DNA of 35,677 nucleotides from an uncultured Granulosicoccaceae bacterium (GTDB lineage: Bacteria; Pseudomonadota; Gammaproteobacteria; Granulosicoccales; Granulosicoccaceae): positions 1 through 35,677 of the forward strand of contig CALFCE010000091.1 in assembly GCA_937951215.1 (NCBI GenBank), written 5' to 3'. This document shows positions 20,351-29,915 of this stretch, one piece after another. The position numbers and the translations under genes were made by a program. A model generated the notes under the pieces. It had not been told where the DNA came from. It made no database searches and was given only the letters and a program-made list of their open reading frames with translations. The stretch's first letter is position 1. Each line of letters opens with the position of its first letter.

Positions 20351-21415
20351 ATGAAACCTGAAACCGATGACCTGCGTATAAGCGGGACCAAAGAACTAAT
20401 CTCTCCGGTCGCACTTACCGATGAAGTGCCGGTCGGCCCTGTTGCTGCCGAAACTGTCACTGCGGCGCGCCAAAACATACAGAAAATCCTGCATGGTGAA
20501 GACGACCGTTTGGTGGTGGTGGTCGGACCTTGCTCAATACACGATCCTGAGGCGGCACTTGAATATGCCCGGGGTCTGTTGGCGAAAAAGCAGGAGTTGG
20601 CAGATGATCTTTTGCTGGTCATGCGTGTTTACTTTGAAAAGCCTCGCACCACGATCGGCTGGAAAGGGCTGATAAACGATCCGGAACTAGATGGCAGCTT
20701 TAACATTAACGCCGGTTTGCGGATCGCGCGACAGCTGCTGTCTGATATCAATGATCTGGGTGTGCCGGCCGGTGTCGAATACCTTGACTTGATCAGTCCC
20801 CAATACATTGCTGACTTCGTCGGTTGGGGCGCTATTGGCGCTCGTACGACCGAAAGTCAGGGCCATCGCGAGCTGGCCTCCGGGTTGTCTTGCCCGGTTG
20901 GTTTCAAAAACGGCACGGCCGGAAGTGTGCAGATCGCCGTCGATGCAATTGGAGCTGCGCGCCATTCACACCAGTTTTTGTCGGTGACCAAAAACGGCAA
21001 TTCGGCGATTTTTGAAACTGCCGGTAATCAAGATTGTCATTTGATTCTGCGTGGCGGCAAGAGCCATACAAACTACGATGCTGCCAGCGTCGATGCAGCA
21101 GCAGCGATGCTGGAATCAGCCGATCTGCCGGTATCCCTGATGATTGATTGCAGTCATGCCAATTCCAGAAAAATCCCGAGCCGACAGACTTATGTCTGTC
21201 GGGACATCTGCTATCAGGTCGCCAATGGCGACCGCCGCATCAGTGGCATTATGCTGGAGAGCAATCTGGTTGCCGGTAATCAGAAGTTGATTCCCGGTCA
21301 GCCTTTGGTGCGTGGGCAAAGTATTACTGATGCCTGCCTTGCATGGGAAGACACCACCCCTTTACTGGATGCCTTGGCCTCTGCTGTGCGGGAACGGCGC
21401 ACACGATTGTCCTGA
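20351..21415 (+). CDS. 3-deoxy-7-phosphoheptulonate (DAHP) synthase, class I AroF/G/H type
   Basis: VVVVGPCSIHDPEAALEYA, RVYFEKPRTTIGWKGLINDPELDGSF, GARTTESQGHRELASGLSCPVGFKNGT. Isozyme class cannot be decided by eye. Confidence 0.95.
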   Translation: MKPETDDLRISGTKELISPVALTDEVPVGPVAAETVTAARQNIQKILHGEDDRLVVVVGPCSIHDPEAALEYARGLLAKKQELADDLLLVMRVYFEKPRTTIGWKGLINDPELDGSFNINAGLRIARQLLSDINDLGVPAGVEYLDLISPQYIADFVGWGAIGARTTESQGHRELASGLSCPVGFKNGTAGSVQIAVDAIGAARHSHQFLSVTKNGNSAIFETAGNQDCHLILRGGKSHTNYDAASVDAAAAMLESADLPVSLMIDCSHANSRKIPSRQTYVCRDICYQVANGDRRISGIMLESNLVAGNQKLIPGQPLVRGQSITDACLAWEDTTPLLDALASAVRERRTRLS

Positions 21416-21528
21416 TAAACCCGGAATTTGAACGTGTGTGCTGGTGTGGTCATCCAATAGACATATTTAAAATTTAACTGAATTTAGACGTTATCACTAT
21501 AACTTGTTGATATAATTAAGTTATATTC

Positions 21529-22275
21529 GTGTCGAACAAGCTTGGTGATGTTGCAGGCCATCATCAAGTCGTCGCTGTTCGGGCCGATAAGTATCTGAAA
21601 GTTGATGCCAATTCGGAGTTACCCATGGCACGCGCGTCAGATGCAAATTTCCTGCAGGCCATTCTGCGGGACCAGACCTTTCATATGCGCTTGATCAGGC
21701 GCGTAATGCTGCTTGCCGGCACTTTCGTGTTGATTAGCACGGCAATTCTTGCACTCTTTTATCACTACATACTGGGTCGCCTGGTCGAAGGCACCGGCCC
21801 CATGCTGTTTGCAGCCGATGACATCCAACGTCTGGATCAGCAAATGCCGGCACTGGGTGGGTTGCTCGGCAGCTGGATGCTGATCATGTTGTTGATCAAT
21901 CTGGCACTGACAGCTGCAGTCAGCCTCTACATCATTCGCAAACTTGGCTCGCCGTTGCTGGCGATCAAGCGTGCTCTTGGCGAAGTGGCAGAGGGTAAAC
22001 TCGACGTCAGATTACGTGCTTCTGATGCGACCGAATTCCAGGAAGTCACCGAAGCGCTTAACCGAGCGATGGAGCAGGTACAAAGCAAAGTTCACCTAGC
22101 CAAAGAACAGGCTCGCCTGGGTGGTGAAATCGAGAATCAGCCGACACCCGATGCGGATGAGATCCGTCGGGCATTGCAGAATTGCCACCAGGCACTGAGC
22201 TATTTTCATACGGATGGCCCTCATACTGATGGTGGGGATTCCACATCGCAAGCTGATGCGAATGCGGCTGGGTAG
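21529..22275 (+). CDS. Membrane protein with two TM segments and a HAMP-like domain, no recognisable output domain
   Basis: Two hydrophobic segments flank an ~55-residue periplasmic loop, followed by IIRKLGSPLLAIKRALGEVAEGKLDVRLRASDATEFQEVTEALNRAMEQ. A better RBS (TCGGAGTTACCC) precedes the internal ATG at 21625. Confidence 0.7.
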   Translation: MSNKLGDVAGHHQVVAVRADKYLKVDANSELPMARASDANFLQAILRDQTFHMRLIRRVMLLAGTFVLISTAILALFYHYILGRLVEGTGPMLFAADDIQRLDQQMPALGGLLGSWMLIMLLINLALTAAVSLYIIRKLGSPLLAIKRALGEVAEGKLDVRLRASDATEFQEVTEALNRAMEQVQSKVHLAKEQARLGGEIENQPTPDADEIRRALQNCHQALSYFHTDGPHTDGGDSTSQADANAAG

Positions 22276-22276
22276 C

Positions 22277-24574
22277 ATGAATAGCCTGATGTCACGGTCA
22301 TGCCGCACATGTGTTTTGTTGCCGCGCCGGTTGATGCCGGCTCTGTTCTTATTGCTGTCGTTTGCAGTCAGTGCTGGAGTTGACCATCCGTCCTATCTTG
22401 AAGCCACCAGTGCCCAAGCCAGTGGTGACTATGCGGCTGCGCTGACGGCTTACCGCGAGTACTTGCAGCAGAATCGTGATTCCGGACGGGATTCAGCGTT
22501 GGTCACCAAAGTCAGTGCCCGAGTCTCGGTGATTGCCGATGCGCAGGCGCGAGGGATCGATGGTGCCTTGTCGTTGTATCTCGATGCGCTGGATCTGCGT
22601 GAGGAACGCGATACCCGGACTGCCAGAGATTTGCTTCAACAACTGATGGATGAGTTTCCGGACTCTTACCTTAAAGATGACGCTCTTTATCTCAGCGGCT
22701 ACATGGCGCTGATGGATGAGCATGATTTTTCCACCGCGCATGAGGTCCTCAGGGAGTTGCAACTGGGCTATCCGGACAGCAGCTACCTTGATACCGCACT
22801 CTATGGCGAAGCAGTGGCACTTGAGCAGCTGGGGAACACGGAAGGGGCCAAAGCCCGATTTTCGGAGCTGCGCGATCGCCATACCCAATTTTCTCTCGCA
22901 TTGTTTGACTCCTACTGGCCGAAAGCCACTTATCTGTCGCGCTACTGGTTTGACCGCGCCAACAACCGAATCTCGATGCTGGAGCAGCGACAACTGGAGT
23001 CCGCCACGCTGGTTGCTCGCAGCTCTGCCTCAGAACCGGGATATGAATTGAGAGTGCACGTGAATGTTGATGGCATTCAGTTGCCGTTGTTGCTGAAACC
23101 CAGTGCCGTTGCACGCGGAACCAACTATGTTGACGATGAGTTGCAGGCGCTGGATTTTAACGATACCCGGCTGTACGCAGGCAAAGTAGAAGATGATCCG
23201 GATTCCTGGGTTCGAGTGAGCCTGCGGGGCAATGCAATCGAAGGTGTGGTTAGCGCTTATGGTGTCCGCTACGAACTGACACCGGATACGATGATAGGAA
23301 CGATTGATTACTACAAAACCCGATCCAGAGCGCCATCCGCTCTACCCGAGTTGCAGGATTACGTTATGCATCCGCCACTTGATGCTGCGGCTAGTGCAGG
23401 TGTGGTAACCCTTGAACCGATGCTGGCGGCAGCAATGCCAGGTGACATTTCTCGGCTGGTTCGTTTAAACGTGGTGGTCGACAGTCAGTACAACGATTTT
23501 TTCGGTGGCAGTGGCCTGGTTGAGGCCATGTCTGCGTTGAACGTGGCAGACGGTATCTATCGTGAGCATTTCGGGTTGGCCATAGAAGTAGAGAATGTCA
23601 CTGTCTATACTGACAGGGCAACAGATCCGATGAACCTTGGTGCTGTGACTCTGGAAAACATGCTGCGTTCGTTCCGCGAGTACCGGCTTGATAGTGAGCT
23701 CTCATCTCCAGACATCGGTCTGTCCTATCTGTTCAGCGGCAACCAGAATACCGACGAAGCGATCGGGCTCGCGTGGATCGGGGCTGTGTGTCGCAGTGAT
23801 GGCTTTGATGTGGGTGTCACGACACCGACCGGTTACAGTGATTTACTGGTGACTCATGAACTCGGCCATTCGCTAGGCGCACAACACGATACCGATACCA
23901 CCTGCAGCTCGGATCGAAATCTACTGATGTGGCCCAGAATTTCGCAAACGACCGAGCAAAACTTCTCCAGCTGCAGCAGCAGTGCTGTCAGTACCGGTAT
24001 CGATAAATCCTGCATGCAGAATACTCTCGACCTCTCCCTGCATCTGGAATCGGATGGTCATGGCCGGATTCTGGCGCAGGTCAGTAATCTTGATTCGATG
24101 AGGACGGCGCCCGCGGCGATACTGAGTGTGGATGTTGCGACAGTTGATCTGGCTCAAGTGCCGAATGGATGTGAGCAATCATCCGGCACCGACCTGCGTT
24201 GTCAGATTCCTGCGCTGCGCGCTGGCGAAGCTGCCGATACCGTGTTCAATCTGGCGACGACGCCAGTGCCCAGTTCCGCGATGCTGGCGCGGGTCGAACC
24301 GGTTGGATTTTCGGATGTGCTGGAGGATAACAATCTTGCTCAGCTCAATTTGACCACCACAGAGACTGGCGACCTTGTCTGGCAGGATGGGGTTGTGGAC
24401 AGCGATGTTGATAATCTGGTGGCGCTGAATTCCGCTGCTGCTGATTCGACTGCGGGCGGCAGTGCGGCCTCCGGTGGCGGCGGTGCGCTACTGTGGCTGC
24501 TTGCTGGGGGAATAGTGCATCGAATCAATCGCTGGCGTCTGCGATTGAAAACAGCGGTATCCGCAGGTCGTTAG
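22277..24574 (+). CDS. Secreted zinc metalloprotease, reprolysin/M12B-like, with TPR-like N-terminus and GlyGly-CTERM-like C-terminus
   Basis: LLVTHELGHSLGAQHD (HExxHxxGxxHD), downstream NLLMWP Met-turn; N-terminal signal-like segment and TPR-like repeats; C-terminal SGGGGALLWLLAGGIVHRINRWRLRLK. Likely start ATG 22277; the listed ORF begins at 22214. Confidence 0.85.
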   Translation: MNSLMSRSCRTCVLLPRRLMPALFLLLSFAVSAGVDHPSYLEATSAQASGDYAAALTAYREYLQQNRDSGRDSALVTKVSARVSVIADAQARGIDGALSLYLDALDLREERDTRTARDLLQQLMDEFPDSYLKDDALYLSGYMALMDEHDFSTAHEVLRELQLGYPDSSYLDTALYGEAVALEQLGNTEGAKARFSELRDRHTQFSLALFDSYWPKATYLSRYWFDRANNRISMLEQRQLESATLVARSSASEPGYELRVHVNVDGIQLPLLLKPSAVARGTNYVDDELQALDFNDTRLYAGKVEDDPDSWVRVSLRGNAIEGVVSAYGVRYELTPDTMIGTIDYYKTRSRAPSALPELQDYVMHPPLDAAASAGVVTLEPMLAAAMPGDISRLVRLNVVVDSQYNDFFGGSGLVEAMSALNVADGIYREHFGLAIEVENVTVYTDRATDPMNLGAVTLENMLRSFREYRLDSELSSPDIGLSYLFSGNQNTDEAIGLAWIGAVCRSDGFDVGVTTPTGYSDLLVTHELGHSLGAQHDTDTTCSSDRNLLMWPRISQTTEQNFSSCSSSAVSTGIDKSCMQNTLDLSLHLESDGHGRILAQVSNLDSMRTAPAAILSVDVATVDLAQVPNGCEQSSGTDLRCQIPALRAGEAADTVFNLATTPVPSSAMLARVEPVGFSDVLEDNNLAQLNLTTTETGDLVWQDGVVDSDVDNLVALNSAAADSTAGGSAASGGGGALLWLLAGGIVHRINRWRLRLKTAVSAGR

Positions 24575-24595
24575 ACAACTGCTCCGGCTTTGGTG

Positions 24596-25273
24596 CTAGC
24601 GACTGGCGTAGAGAGCTGTGTCGTGCTGCACTGCAGCGCTGCTGCGATCGATCAACTGTCGAAAATCGATGTGACTCAAGTGATCGTAACGCGTGTAACA
24701 GTCACCGATCTCTGTCATACCGTCGCAGGCAGGTACATGGATCGCTGACTTGATATGCGGCATGGCTTTGGCCGTCAGCACGTATTTATTGTCGAACGGC
24801 AGAGCATCAAACTCACTGATCAACTCGTCCGTACAGAGATCTTTGTCGGTAAAGGCGAAGATCATATTGTCACGATTAATACGCTCTTTTCGTCGGTTCC
24901 ACTTGTCCGCAGCCTCGGTCTCACTCGAGTAATGCATAAAATGCACTTCGATGTCGTCAAGCCTGCCCACCGGATAATGATGATGGAGCGAGCGCACCAA
25001 TTCACCCTGTGCATAGGACGAACGCGGCGTAAAGCGCAGCGGTACACTTAAATAGTAATCAAGGTTTTTAACCAGCTTCAGATAGCACGGAGCGTGAAAA
25101 AACAGGTTAACTGTGGGGCTGGTATAAGGGATATTCAAAAATCGGTAGGGCAGGGTGCCAGTGCAATTACTGGCTATAATCGAGAAATCGCGGTTTCGAA
25201 TTCCTCGTATATTCGCTACAACCCTGAGTTTGTTGAATTTTTCACTCAGATTGTCGCTGGCTGATCTGATCAT
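24596..25273 (-). CDS. DUF1919-like protein (putative exopolysaccharide-associated)
   Basis: FSIIASNCTGTLPYRFLNIPYTSPTVNLFFHAPCYLKLVKNLDYYL resembles the DUF1919 N-terminal pattern; later DKWNRRKERIN and DKDLCTDELISEFDALPFDNKYVLTA. Confidence 0.75.
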   Translation of the reverse strand: MIRSASDNLSEKFNKLRVVANIRGIRNRDFSIIASNCTGTLPYRFLNIPYTSPTVNLFFHAPCYLKLVKNLDYYLSVPLRFTPRSSYAQGELVRSLHHHYPVGRLDDIEVHFMHYSSETEAADKWNRRKERINRDNMIFAFTDKDLCTDELISEFDALPFDNKYVLTAKAMPHIKSAIHVPACDGMTEIGDCYTRYDHLSHIDFRQLIDRSSAAVQHDTALYASR

Positions 25274-25439
25274 GAGGTTGTCGTTGGTATCAGAGTTAAC
25301 AACGGGTGGCGCTAAAAAAACGACGCCGAGAATCTGTTACCAAAAAGTATAGACCAGTTTGAGGGCTTGTAAGCAAGATGCCGCAATAGCCATCTCAAAT
25401 TGTGATGGCGTTGGCTTTTCTGGTTTTTCAGCTGATTTG

Positions 25440-26744
25440 CTAGCGATTCTCGAACAAGGGACGTTCAGCCAGCTCAATGCGGAGGTTTTCGGTACCCTCG
25501 GTTCGCAAGATGACCAACTCTACCTCGGTGCCTGGTGCCATACCTGCAATGATGGTGAGCAATTGCCCAGCACTGACAATATCCTGTCCATTGATGCTGA
25601 CGATGACATCGCCGCGACGCAGACCTGAATTGGCTGCCGGACTCGAAGCGAACATGCCTGCGACCACCGCCCCGTTTTTGGTTAGTCGGTAAAGCGATGG
25701 GTGGCTGTTGAGATCTTCAACGCCAACGCCCAGCCAGCCTCTGATGACTCTACCGTACTCGATAATCTGTGGCACCACCTCCCTGATCACTTCGGACGGG
25801 ATTGCAAAGCCAATGCCCTGAGCTCCGTTTTCCCTCGAGAAAACGGCGGTGTTGATGCCGACCAGGTCTCCCATGGGGTTGATCAAAGCGCCCCCGGAGT
25901 TGCCGGGGTTGATCGCGGCATCGATCTGCACAAAGTTCTGTAGCAGGCTGACACCGGAAATTCGTCTCCGTAGTGCACTGACTATACCTTGAGTGGCAGT
26001 CTGGCCCACACCAAACGGGTTGCCAATGGCGAGCACAATGTCACCGACTTCAAGCGTTGCATCGTTGTTCAGGTCGCACCAGGGTAGCTGGGTTTCACTT
26101 TCAACTCTGACCACTGCAAGGTCGGTTTCGCTGTCACTGCCAATCAATCTGGCGTTGAACAGACGGCCGTCGGACAGGGCGACAAAAATTTCGTCTACCT
26201 GATCGATCAGGTGATAGCTGGTCAGGATGTGGCCGTTGCGATCAAATATGACGCCTGAGCCCTGATTGGTTTGACGCCGCTCATTCGGTGCGATCGAATT
26301 TTCGGTGTTGTTATTGTTGGAGCGGTAGATTGTTTCGCTGGTGTAGATACTGACAACTGCCGGTCCGGCCCGGCGGATTCCGTTGGCATAAGAATGTTCC
26401 CGGGGAGCCAGGGAAAGGTTGTGCGCGTCTTTTGATGTCGGATAGGGCGTGGGCGTCTGCTGAGCAGGCGGTTCGAGCGCCGTGGCGGAGATAAAAGAGG
26501 GCGGGGCCACTCCTTCTGCTGGTTGCACCCTGCTGTTGGTGCCGGTTGACGCGGGTTCTGTCGTCGCATCTGTCCGGGTTTGGGACGGTCCAGCAGGCGC
26601 TCCAGTCAATGTCAGAGTTCCAATGGCCGGGACCATGGGCAGTAAATGCAGGGCAAAAGCCGCCAGTACCCCGACCAGGGCGCAAAGAATATAAAAGGAT
26701 CGGGTCGTCAATTCAAAAAACCGTAGCTTTATTACAAGGCGCAT
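25440..26744 (-). CDS. degS: DegS/HtrA-like trypsin-type serine protease, one TM + one PDZ
   Basis: ILTSYHLIDQ, SDSETDLAVVRVE, INPGNSGGALI catalytic motifs; a single PDZ (GDVIVSINGQ). Likely start MRLVIKLRFFEL at 26744; the listed ORF extends to 26873. Confidence 0.88.
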   Translation of the reverse strand: MRLVIKLRFFELTTRSFYILCALVGVLAAFALHLLPMVPAIGTLTLTGAPAGPSQTRTDATTEPASTGTNSRVQPAEGVAPPSFISATALEPPAQQTPTPYPTSKDAHNLSLAPREHSYANGIRRAGPAVVSIYTSETIYRSNNNNTENSIAPNERRQTNQGSGVIFDRNGHILTSYHLIDQVDEIFVALSDGRLFNARLIGSDSETDLAVVRVESETQLPWCDLNNDATLEVGDIVLAIGNPFGVGQTATQGIVSALRRRISGVSLLQNFVQIDAAINPGNSGGALINPMGDLVGINTAVFSRENGAQGIGFAIPSEVIREVVPQIIEYGRVIRGWLGVGVEDLNSHPSLYRLTKNGAVVAGMFASSPAANSGLRRGDVIVSINGQDIVSAGQLLTIIAGMAPGTEVELVILRTEGTENLRIELAERPLFENR

Positions 26745-27063
26745 TGTAGCGGATCGCACGCACACGCGTGTGCCGGGAATCTCATAATTCCCCAGCCGGA
26801 GTTGGTGAAATTCAGGTTGCCGGCATCGCCCGGGCAGAGTCTGGGCAGAGTCTGGTTGAGTCGACGCGACCAATCTTCCCGAGCCCTGTATCCAGGGGGC
26901 AGCTTTGCTGTTGATTATGCTAAAATCAGAGGTAGTTTCACTGTTAGCTCCTGTTCGGTTTCAGAAGAGAATCTTCAAGGGTCCTCTGAAGCACAGATCA
27001 GGGGCTTTTTGGTGTGTAGCCGGATTAAAAATCACAAGTTCAAGTTAGATACTGGAGTCAACC

Positions 27064-27786
27064 ATGGCCTCAAAGAACAACAAGAGGACCTCGAGTAAAC
27101 CGCCTGGAAATCAGCAGGCCGGGCAGCGAGCCACAGATAATATGGAACACGATGCAACTCAGGTCATCCGCGACTCATCCGAGAGTTCGATAGATATGTC
27201 GGGTGTGGATACCAAACGCCGACGTATGCTGGTTACCGGAGCTTCAGTGGTCGGTGGTCTGGGTGCTGTCGCGCTGGCAGCTCCGCTATTTTCGTCAATG
27301 TCGCCGAGTGAACGAGCCAAAGCGGCGGGTGCACCGGTTGAGGCTGATATCAGCAAACTGGTTGAAGGCCAGAGCATGACAGTGGAATGGCGCGGGAAGC
27401 CAGTATGGATTGTCCGTCGCACACCAGAGGCACTGGCCAGTCTGGCCAAGGTCCAGGGCGAGTTGCGGGATCCTGATTGCGTGGAACCACAACAGCCGGA
27501 CTATGCACGTAACGATACACGATCGATCAAACCCGAGTTGCTGGTAATGGTGGGTATTTGCACCCATTTGGGTTGCTCGCCCACCTATCGCCCGGATATT
27601 GCTCCGGCTGACCTCGGCAAGGATTGGTTGGGCGGGTTCTTCTGCCCTTGCCACGGGTCTAAATTCGACTTTTCAGGGCGGGTCTATGCGGGTGTGCCTG
27701 CACCAACCAATCTGGAAGTGCCTCCACACAAATATCTCAGTGATTCATTGATATTGATTGGCGTTGATCAGGGGGCTGCAGCGTGA
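27064..27786 (+). CDS. petA: Ubiquinol-cytochrome c reductase iron-sulfur (Rieske) subunit
   Basis: CTHLGCSP and CPCHGSKFD cluster motifs; [14 protein letters not shown] Tat-like signal. Confidence 0.96.
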   Translation: MASKNNKRTSSKPPGNQQAGQRATDNMEHDATQVIRDSSESSIDMSGVDTKRRRMLVTGASVVGGLGAVALAAPLFSSMSPSERAKAAGAPVEADISKLVEGQSMTVEWRGKPVWIVRRTPEALASLAKVQGELRDPDCVEPQQPDYARNDTRSIKPELLVMVGICTHLGCSPTYRPDIAPADLGKDWLGGFFCPCHGSKFDFSGRVYAGVPAPTNLEVPPHKYLSDSLILIGVDQGAAA

Positions 27787-29006
27787 GGATACTCGATAAC
27801 ACTGTCGCGTGGATCGACGAGCGGTTCCCGCTGACCAAAATGCTCGAAGAGCATGTCACCAAGTACTATGCTCCGAAAAATTTTAATTTCTGGTACTACT
27901 TCGGTGCCTTGTCGCTGCTGGTACTGGTCATCCAGCTGGTCACCGGGATCTTTCTGACCATGAACTACAAGCCCGATGGTGATCTGGCTTTCGCATCGGT
28001 CGAGTACATCATGCGTGACGTCAACTACGGGTGGTTGATACGCTATATGCACTCAACCGGCGCGTCGATGTTTTTTGTGGTTGTTTATCTGCATATGTTC
28101 CGCGCCTTGATGTATGGCTCTTATAAAAAGCCGCGTGAGCTGCTGTGGATATTCGGCATGCTCATTTACGTCTGCTTGATGGCGGAAGCCTTTATGGGCT
28201 ATCTGTTGCCCTGGGGGCAAATGTCTTACTGGGGTGCCCAGGTCATCATATCCCTGTTCGGTGCCATACCGTTTGGTATTGGCGATGCGCTTACCTTGTG
28301 GTTGAGAGGCGACTATATCGTTTCTGACGCCACGCTAAACCGATTCTTTGCATTGCATGTTATCGCTGTGCCGTTGGTGCTGATCATGCTGGTTGTCGCC
28401 CACATTCTGGCATTGCACGAGGTCGGTTCGAATAACCCCGACGGCATCGACATCAAGAAAAACAAGAATGCCCAGGGCATTCCAAGAGATGGCATTCCGT
28501 TTCACCCTTACTACACTGTTAAAGACTTTATGGGAGCGATCGTATTCCTTATCGTCTTTTTTACCATTGTGTTTTTCATGCCTGAAATGGGTGGTTACTT
28601 TCTCGAGCATGCCAATTTTATTCCGGCAGATCCGTTGAAAACACCGGAGCATATTGCACCCGTATGGTATTTCACCCCGTTCTACGCGATCTTGCGTGCT
28701 GTTCCAAGCAAGTTGGGTGGCGTTATTGCGATGGGTAGTGCGATTCTGGTCTTGTTCTTTTTGCCCTGGATTGATCGCAATGGTATTCGTTCGATCCGCT
28801 ACCGCTCGCTCGCTTACAAGGTGCTGTTGTTCTCTTTTGTTATCGCATTCATCATTTTGGGATATTACGGGATGCAGGCACCGACACCGGTAGGTACATT
28901 TATCTCCCGTCTGTGTTCACTGATCTATTTTGGGTTTTTTGTCGGGCTGTTTTTCGTTAGTAGATCTGAGAAAACAAAGCCATTACCTGAGCGGGTGACT
29001 TCCTGA
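27783..29006 (+). CDS. petB: Cytochrome b (bc1 complex)
   Basis: [58 protein letters not shown]. Confidence 0.97.
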   Translation: MRILDNTVAWIDERFPLTKMLEEHVTKYYAPKNFNFWYYFGALSLLVLVIQLVTGIFLTMNYKPDGDLAFASVEYIMRDVNYGWLIRYMHSTGASMFFVVVYLHMFRALMYGSYKKPRELLWIFGMLIYVCLMAEAFMGYLLPWGQMSYWGAQVIISLFGAIPFGIGDALTLWLRGDYIVSDATLNRFFALHVIAVPLVLIMLVVAHILALHEVGSNNPDGIDIKKNKNAQGIPRDGIPFHPYYTVKDFMGAIVFLIVFFTIVFFMPEMGGYFLEHANFIPADPLKTPEHIAPVWYFTPFYAILRAVPSKLGGVIAMGSAILVLFFLPWIDRNGIRSIRYRSLAYKVLLFSFVIAFIILGYYGMQAPTPVGTFISRLCSLIYFGFFVGLFFVSRSEKTKPLPERVTS

Positions 29007-29791
29007 TGAATATGCGATCGATGGCAAACTGGTTTGCCAAAAATACCTGTGGCCTTGTCTGTGTGCTGCTGTTGGGCCTGAGCACCTCAGTAATGGCTGC
29101 GGGTGGTGGGGCAGCTCTGGAATCACCGCGATTCGACCCCGGCAATACGAAGTCATTGCAACGTGGCGCTGCTTTGTACATGAACTATTGTATTGGTTGT
29201 CACACAGCGTCTTATCATCGATACAGTCGTCTCGCCAGCGATCTGGATCTGGATCCTCTGGATGTTTCTGATAACCTGATCTTTACCACCGACAAAGCAG
29301 GTGCTCCAACCAAAGTCGGTTCGTTGATGACCAATACCATGGACGAAGATTACGCCAAGAAGGCATTCGGGGTCGCACCTCCCAACCTTGCCCTGACAGC
29401 ACGTTCACGTGGTGTGGACTGGATCTACACCTATCTCAAGAGCTTTTACCTTGATCCTGAGCGTGGGGGTGTGGGTGTGAACAACGTGGTCTATCCCGGG
29501 GCGGCAATGCCGCACGTACTATGGGAGTTGCAGGGCTGGCAGAAGCTGGTCGAAGCAGACGATGGCCATGGCGGTACGGTTAAAAAGCTGGAGTTAGTGG
29601 AGCCTGGAATGCAGACTCCGGTTGAGTATGACAAGTCAATTACCGACCTTGTCAATTTCATGGCCTATCTGGCTGATCCCATCAAGCTTCAGCGCCACCG
29701 GATCGGGATGTGGGTTCTGTTGTTTCTGTTTGTATTGCTCGGCATCGCTTACATGCTGAAAAAGGAATACTGGAAGGATGTTGTTCAGTAG
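29006..29791 (+). CDS. petC: Cytochrome c1 (bc1 complex)
   Basis: CIGCHTASYHRYSRL (CXXCH); C-terminal TM anchor; follows petB. Confidence 0.95.
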   Translation: MNMRSMANWFAKNTCGLVCVLLLGLSTSVMAAGGGAALESPRFDPGNTKSLQRGAALYMNYCIGCHTASYHRYSRLASDLDLDPLDVSDNLIFTTDKAGAPTKVGSLMTNTMDEDYAKKAFGVAPPNLALTARSRGVDWIYTYLKSFYLDPERGGVGVNNVVYPGAAMPHVLWELQGWQKLVEADDGHGGTVKKLELVEPGMQTPVEYDKSITDLVNFMAYLADPIKLQRHRIGMWVLLFLFVLLGIAYMLKKEYWKDVVQ

Positions 29792-29810
29792 CTCCGCAAA
29801 AATGGTTAGT

Positions 29811-29836
29811 CCCGGGTGTTGGCCCGGGGCGTTTTG
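29811..29836 (+). terminator. Candidate weak intrinsic terminator after petC
   Basis: CCCGGG-TGTTGG-CCCGGG stem followed by GCGTTTTGCC (short T-run). Confidence 0.4.
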
Positions 29837-29915
29837 CCTCCCGGAGTTTTCGACCTTTGAATACTTTGAATCCTTCGAGGCAAAAACGGGGCGATGCATT
29901 GATTGGGCATAAGAC

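Noticed and set aside
22493-22993. 166-aa minus-strand ORF within the metalloprotease gene
   Set aside because: Antisense shadow of a strongly supported CDS.
26901-26930. Possible sigma70 promoter upstream of petA (TTGCTG ... TAAAAT)
   Set aside because: Spacing is only about 10 bp, not compatible with a -35/-10 pair.
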